A stretch of 20,507 nt of DNA from Temnopleurus reevesii. Its lineage: Eukaryota; Echinodermata; Echinoidea; Temnopleuroida; Temnopleuridae. The notes under the pieces are model-generated. The model was not told the origin of the DNA. It was given only the letters and a program-made list of their open reading frames with translations, and ran no database searches. Positions 18,085 through 20,507 of the stretch are shown piece after piece; positions within the stretch are counted from its first letter, which is position 1; every line of letters starts with the position of its first letter. Location: contig BQKZ01009535.1 of NCBI GenBank assembly GCA_036244855.1, forward strand, positions 2,469 to 22,975. The letters run 5' to 3'. The translations under genes were made by a program, and so were the position numbers.

Positions 18085-18260
18085 TGAAAATTTGGTTGGG
18101 ATTTTATTTTCGCTAATTTCGTGACCATGAATTTCCTACATGTAAATCGTACACTCATTATGATGCCCATAGACTTGCATACAATGATCTTTTAAAACGT
18201 CAAAATAACAGCCCACCAATATGTAAATACACGTATGTCTAAAATTCAGTGAATTCACTG
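18085..18260 (+). repeat. Dispersed repeat R2, copy 2
   Basis: Diverged partner of 4065-4230, sharing TTTATTTTCGCTAATTTC, GACCATGAATTTCC and ATGTCTAAAATTCAGTGAAT. The 91-codon minus-strand frame 18136-18411 overlaps it and is not conserved in the other copy. Confidence 0.65.
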
Positions 18261-19150
18261 AAATTGATGTACTCCAAAATATTCGCTTTTTCAGTATGGT
18301 TGTAGAGAGTCTTGAGAAAAAAGTAAAAGCACCTTTTCGACATTGAACGGTGTGTAATAAAGATCTGCCACACACCACCCACGAGGTTACATCGCCGCAT
18401 CCAATTATCATACATGTACTTGTACTATCATTACTGATGGTGACCTAGGCTTTGTTGAAGGATGGGTTGATTATACATTGGTATGTAGTTCTATATATTG
18501 CATCATCAATGAAAATTTAGCTCATTTTGAACCTATTGAAAAAGGGACATTCTGCAAAAAAAATTGTTTTCTTGGGAGGTAATAGATTTGTCAACAATTT
18601 TTTTTGGCTATTGTCCCTCCATCTCTTGTAAGAAAATGTATATGGAATGTAACTGGATGTGAATAGCCAGAGTACAGGCCACTGTACATGTAGTTCAGAT
18701 TCTGAACATTTTCATAATAATCTCTGCACCCCAATGGTCTACCCCACACGAGTGTTACCAATAGTGGATGATTATATCCTCTTAATACAGAATGCGAGAA
18801 TGCTGGGTCCTATTTTTTTCATCGCTCGTGATTTCTCGGGTTCGCGCCCTCTTTAGGTCTGGCAGCAATGGAAAAAAAGTATTAAAATCGGGAGAATATA
18901 GCGCTCTGAAACAAATCATTACGAATCTGAACTAAGGCTACTGCAGAATTAAGTTACCACATAATATACGTAGGCCTACATGAAATGTGGTCTTTGTGTG
19001 TTCATGTACAGGGCACATACATGCAGTTCAATATCATTATTGCGCTGTAATCTTGAAAGCCTCCCTCTGTGAAATGACTGTCATTTGAATTAACCACAAA
19101 TTGAATTCCCATAGTCAGTCAGTCTGTCAGTTCTGGTAGTCTATCTACCC
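18261..19150. other. AT-rich flank without recognisable genes
   Basis: Contains one canonical polyadenylation hexamer AATAAA at 18356-18361, 1.8 kb after the second candidate stop and therefore only a weak candidate for the gene end. GTAGGCCTAC occurs near 18970. Nothing else I can support. Confidence 0.5.
18356..18361 (+). terminator. Candidate polyadenylation signal AATAAA
   Basis: The first plus-strand AATAAA noticed downstream of the coding exon. It follows GTGTGT, which would lie on the wrong side for a downstream GU element, and it lies just past a dispersed repeat. Low confidence that it is used. Confidence 0.2.
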
Positions 19151-19153
19151 CCT

Positions 19154-19165
19154 CCCCCCCCCCCC
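19154..19165 (+). repeat. Homopolymer C run (C12)
   Basis: CCCCCT then twelve C residues then ATTCCCTCC forms a strongly pyrimidine-only strand from about 19148 to 19175. It lies directly upstream of the piggyBac-type element. Confidence 0.9.
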
Positions 19166-19201
19166 ATTCCCTCCTAGTCTTTTTCTGGAGACCCGTTTTA
19201 A

Positions 19202-19605
19202 CCCTTCCAGGACGATAGAACGGTTTTTTGTTTCTGTTCAATAACATTTGATGTAGGCCTATGCAGTGTTCTAAAATGTACCAGATGCATTAGCAGAAAG
19301 AGAACAAAAATTCTACACTTAATCTGACACCATTTGACGCTGGACGCAGAAAATTGTTTTACATGAAAGTAATGACTTAAATGGCCATAAATCGTCAAAT
19401 TGGCAATACAGTCGTCATTTGAAAATCACGATTTTCCTAGCGAATTGGCAACCTGTAACTTTCTAACAAACTCTTTTGATATGGTAACATAGCATTTAAT
19501 TGGATCATTTTAAAAAGAGAATTTAGAATTGTACTTGTAGTGCTGCCAATTTAGGAAGGGAATAGTGATTGAATTTGTTGAAAAATGATTCCTGTCCCGA
19601 ACGGG
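19202..19605. mobile_element. piggyBac-type MITE with TTAA target duplication
   Basis: The element starts CCCTTCCAGGAC and ends GTCCCGAACGGG, giving inverted termini of the form CCCKTTCVGGAC. It is flanked on both sides by TTAA (19198-19201 and 19606-19609), the invariant target of piggyBac transposases. At 404 bp, with no long frame, it is a non-autonomous copy. Terminal CCC next to TTAA is the family signature. The 66-codon minus frame starting at its left edge is not coding. Confidence 0.9.
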
Positions 19606-19609
19606 TTAA

Positions 19610-20507
19610 GAGACTCCAATCAGAGGACACTCGGAGGATGTTGGATGAGAAAACTAGGGTGACCTTCCATGATTAGGTTTGAAAAACACTGAGGTTTGTT
19701 GTGACCCCCTTTTTAACAGCATCGAGGTGTACCTCAGTCAAATGTCAACCAGGCTTTTTCATTCTCTAAAGTTATGAGCTCTGACTTCTCATCTAGTTTT
19801 AGGCGAAGATGTTCTAGCTCCATGGAGTACTGTAGCTATGCCATAGTCTTGTCCACCAGACTTCGGTACTCCAATTAGTACATTGCACCAAATAATCTCC
19901 CTTTCGTAGGGTCTGTGCCAGTAGACTATCCAACCCCACCCCCATTCAGGAGTAGATAGCTAAGACATTGATTAAAGGCTATGACCTTTGACCCTCATTA
20001 GGCTAGGATTCCTGACTGGATTGTATGCTTTTGACATTGACCCCAAATTCATGGGCGATGTGCTGTGTGATGACAGGAGGTAGAGCTAGTCTTGGGATTG
20101 AGACCCAATGCTTGTACAGACCTCTTCTCACTAGGTCGCATGACTAGGCCAGGGTTTTGTTTCATAGACCTCTATGCAGGACTGTACGAACGACTGGTGG
20201 TCCTTTTTTTTTTCAGTTGCAACTTTGGACCATGAGTTTAATATCATTGAGTGCAGTAAAGATGATATTAATCGTAAAGATTTGGATTTTCAACAGATTT
20301 TCTGAGCATATACTATCAGTTTTATCTCAATCTGTTAACAAACATCATGTAGGCTTCCAGGTTAGAAACTCTCCCACCTCTTTACACATTACCACATTGA
20401 TTGCCAATGAAATTGGGTCTCATGCGCAAGACTAGTCATGGGAGATGGGTGCGAAAAATGGTAGTGCATATATGCATAGAAATGACATCTCGGTGGTCTC
20501 ATTATGC
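19610..20507. other. Mixed-composition flank without a supported gene
   Basis: Less AT-rich than the preceding kilobases, with a DR1-like word at 19982-19994 and a TGCATATATGCA palindrome near 20467. A 92-codon plus-strand frame (20157-20435) shows no domain or splice context. Exons of a neighbouring gene cannot be excluded, but none is visible. Confidence 0.5.
19982..19994 (-). promoter_or_regulatory. DR1-like nuclear-receptor motif, second occurrence
   Basis: TGACCTTTGACCC is on the minus strand GGGTCA-A-AGGTCA, a DR1 with one substitution in the first half-site. Same caveats as the site at 10302-10314. Confidence 0.25.

Noticed and set aside
20157..20435. 92-codon plus-strand frame near the window end
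   Set aside because: No domain, no splice context and no repeat conservation; length compatible with chance.

Overview
Overall: this is animal nuclear DNA, mostly non-coding and packed with transposon debris, with one convincing coding exon (15209-16434, + strand). There are no bacterial-style operons, no long gene-dense runs and no CRISPR array. Several things point to a marine invertebrate deuterostome, most likely a sea urchin: AT-rich spacer, very frequent TACATGTA and GTAGGCCTA words, tRNA-derived SINEs, and many short terminal-inverted-repeat (TIR) DNA elements. That identification is inference from sequence texture, not from a recognised gene.

Layout. 1-5000: a foldback element (32-195), a diverged tandem repeat (about 370-1100), a direct-repeat pair (1233-1428 and 1683-1874), a 21-base G run, and the first of two copies of a roughly 0.5-kb TIR element (3439-3961). 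5000-10150: a direct-repeat pair; a 1.4-kb TIR transposon (5865-7280) with TA target duplications, inserted into an older tandem array and carrying the wreck of a PHD-finger-like transposase tail; a long hairpin (7303-7421); two hAT-like non-autonomous elements; and the second, inverted copy of the 0.5-kb element (9570-10145). 10150-12000: two MITEs, one of them with a clean TA duplication, an 80-bp tandem repeat and a tRNA-derived SINE. 12024-14531: a 1.2-1.3 kb segment present twice in tandem, joined at the only ambiguous base (N, 13356), with a second SINE in one copy only. This may be two haplotypes laid end to end by the assembler. 14532-15208: intron-like DNA ending in a strong 3' splice site. 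15209-16434: a roughly 407-codon last-exon-like reading frame of unrecognised, low-complexity, tyrosine- and serine-rich protein. An acidic out-of-frame extension follows it (16431-16550), so the annotated stop may reflect a one-base indel. 16551-20507: AT-rich 3' flank with dispersed repeats, C runs and a well-formed piggyBac-type MITE with TTAA duplications (19202-19605).

How it works together: the window looks like the 3' end of one plus-strand gene whose upstream exons were not found here and probably lie across long introns or outside the window. Everything else is repeat-derived. No previously undescribed multi-gene system is visible. The most informative points are the duplicated segment with its N junction, the frame problem at the end of the coding exon, and the datable transposon insertions.
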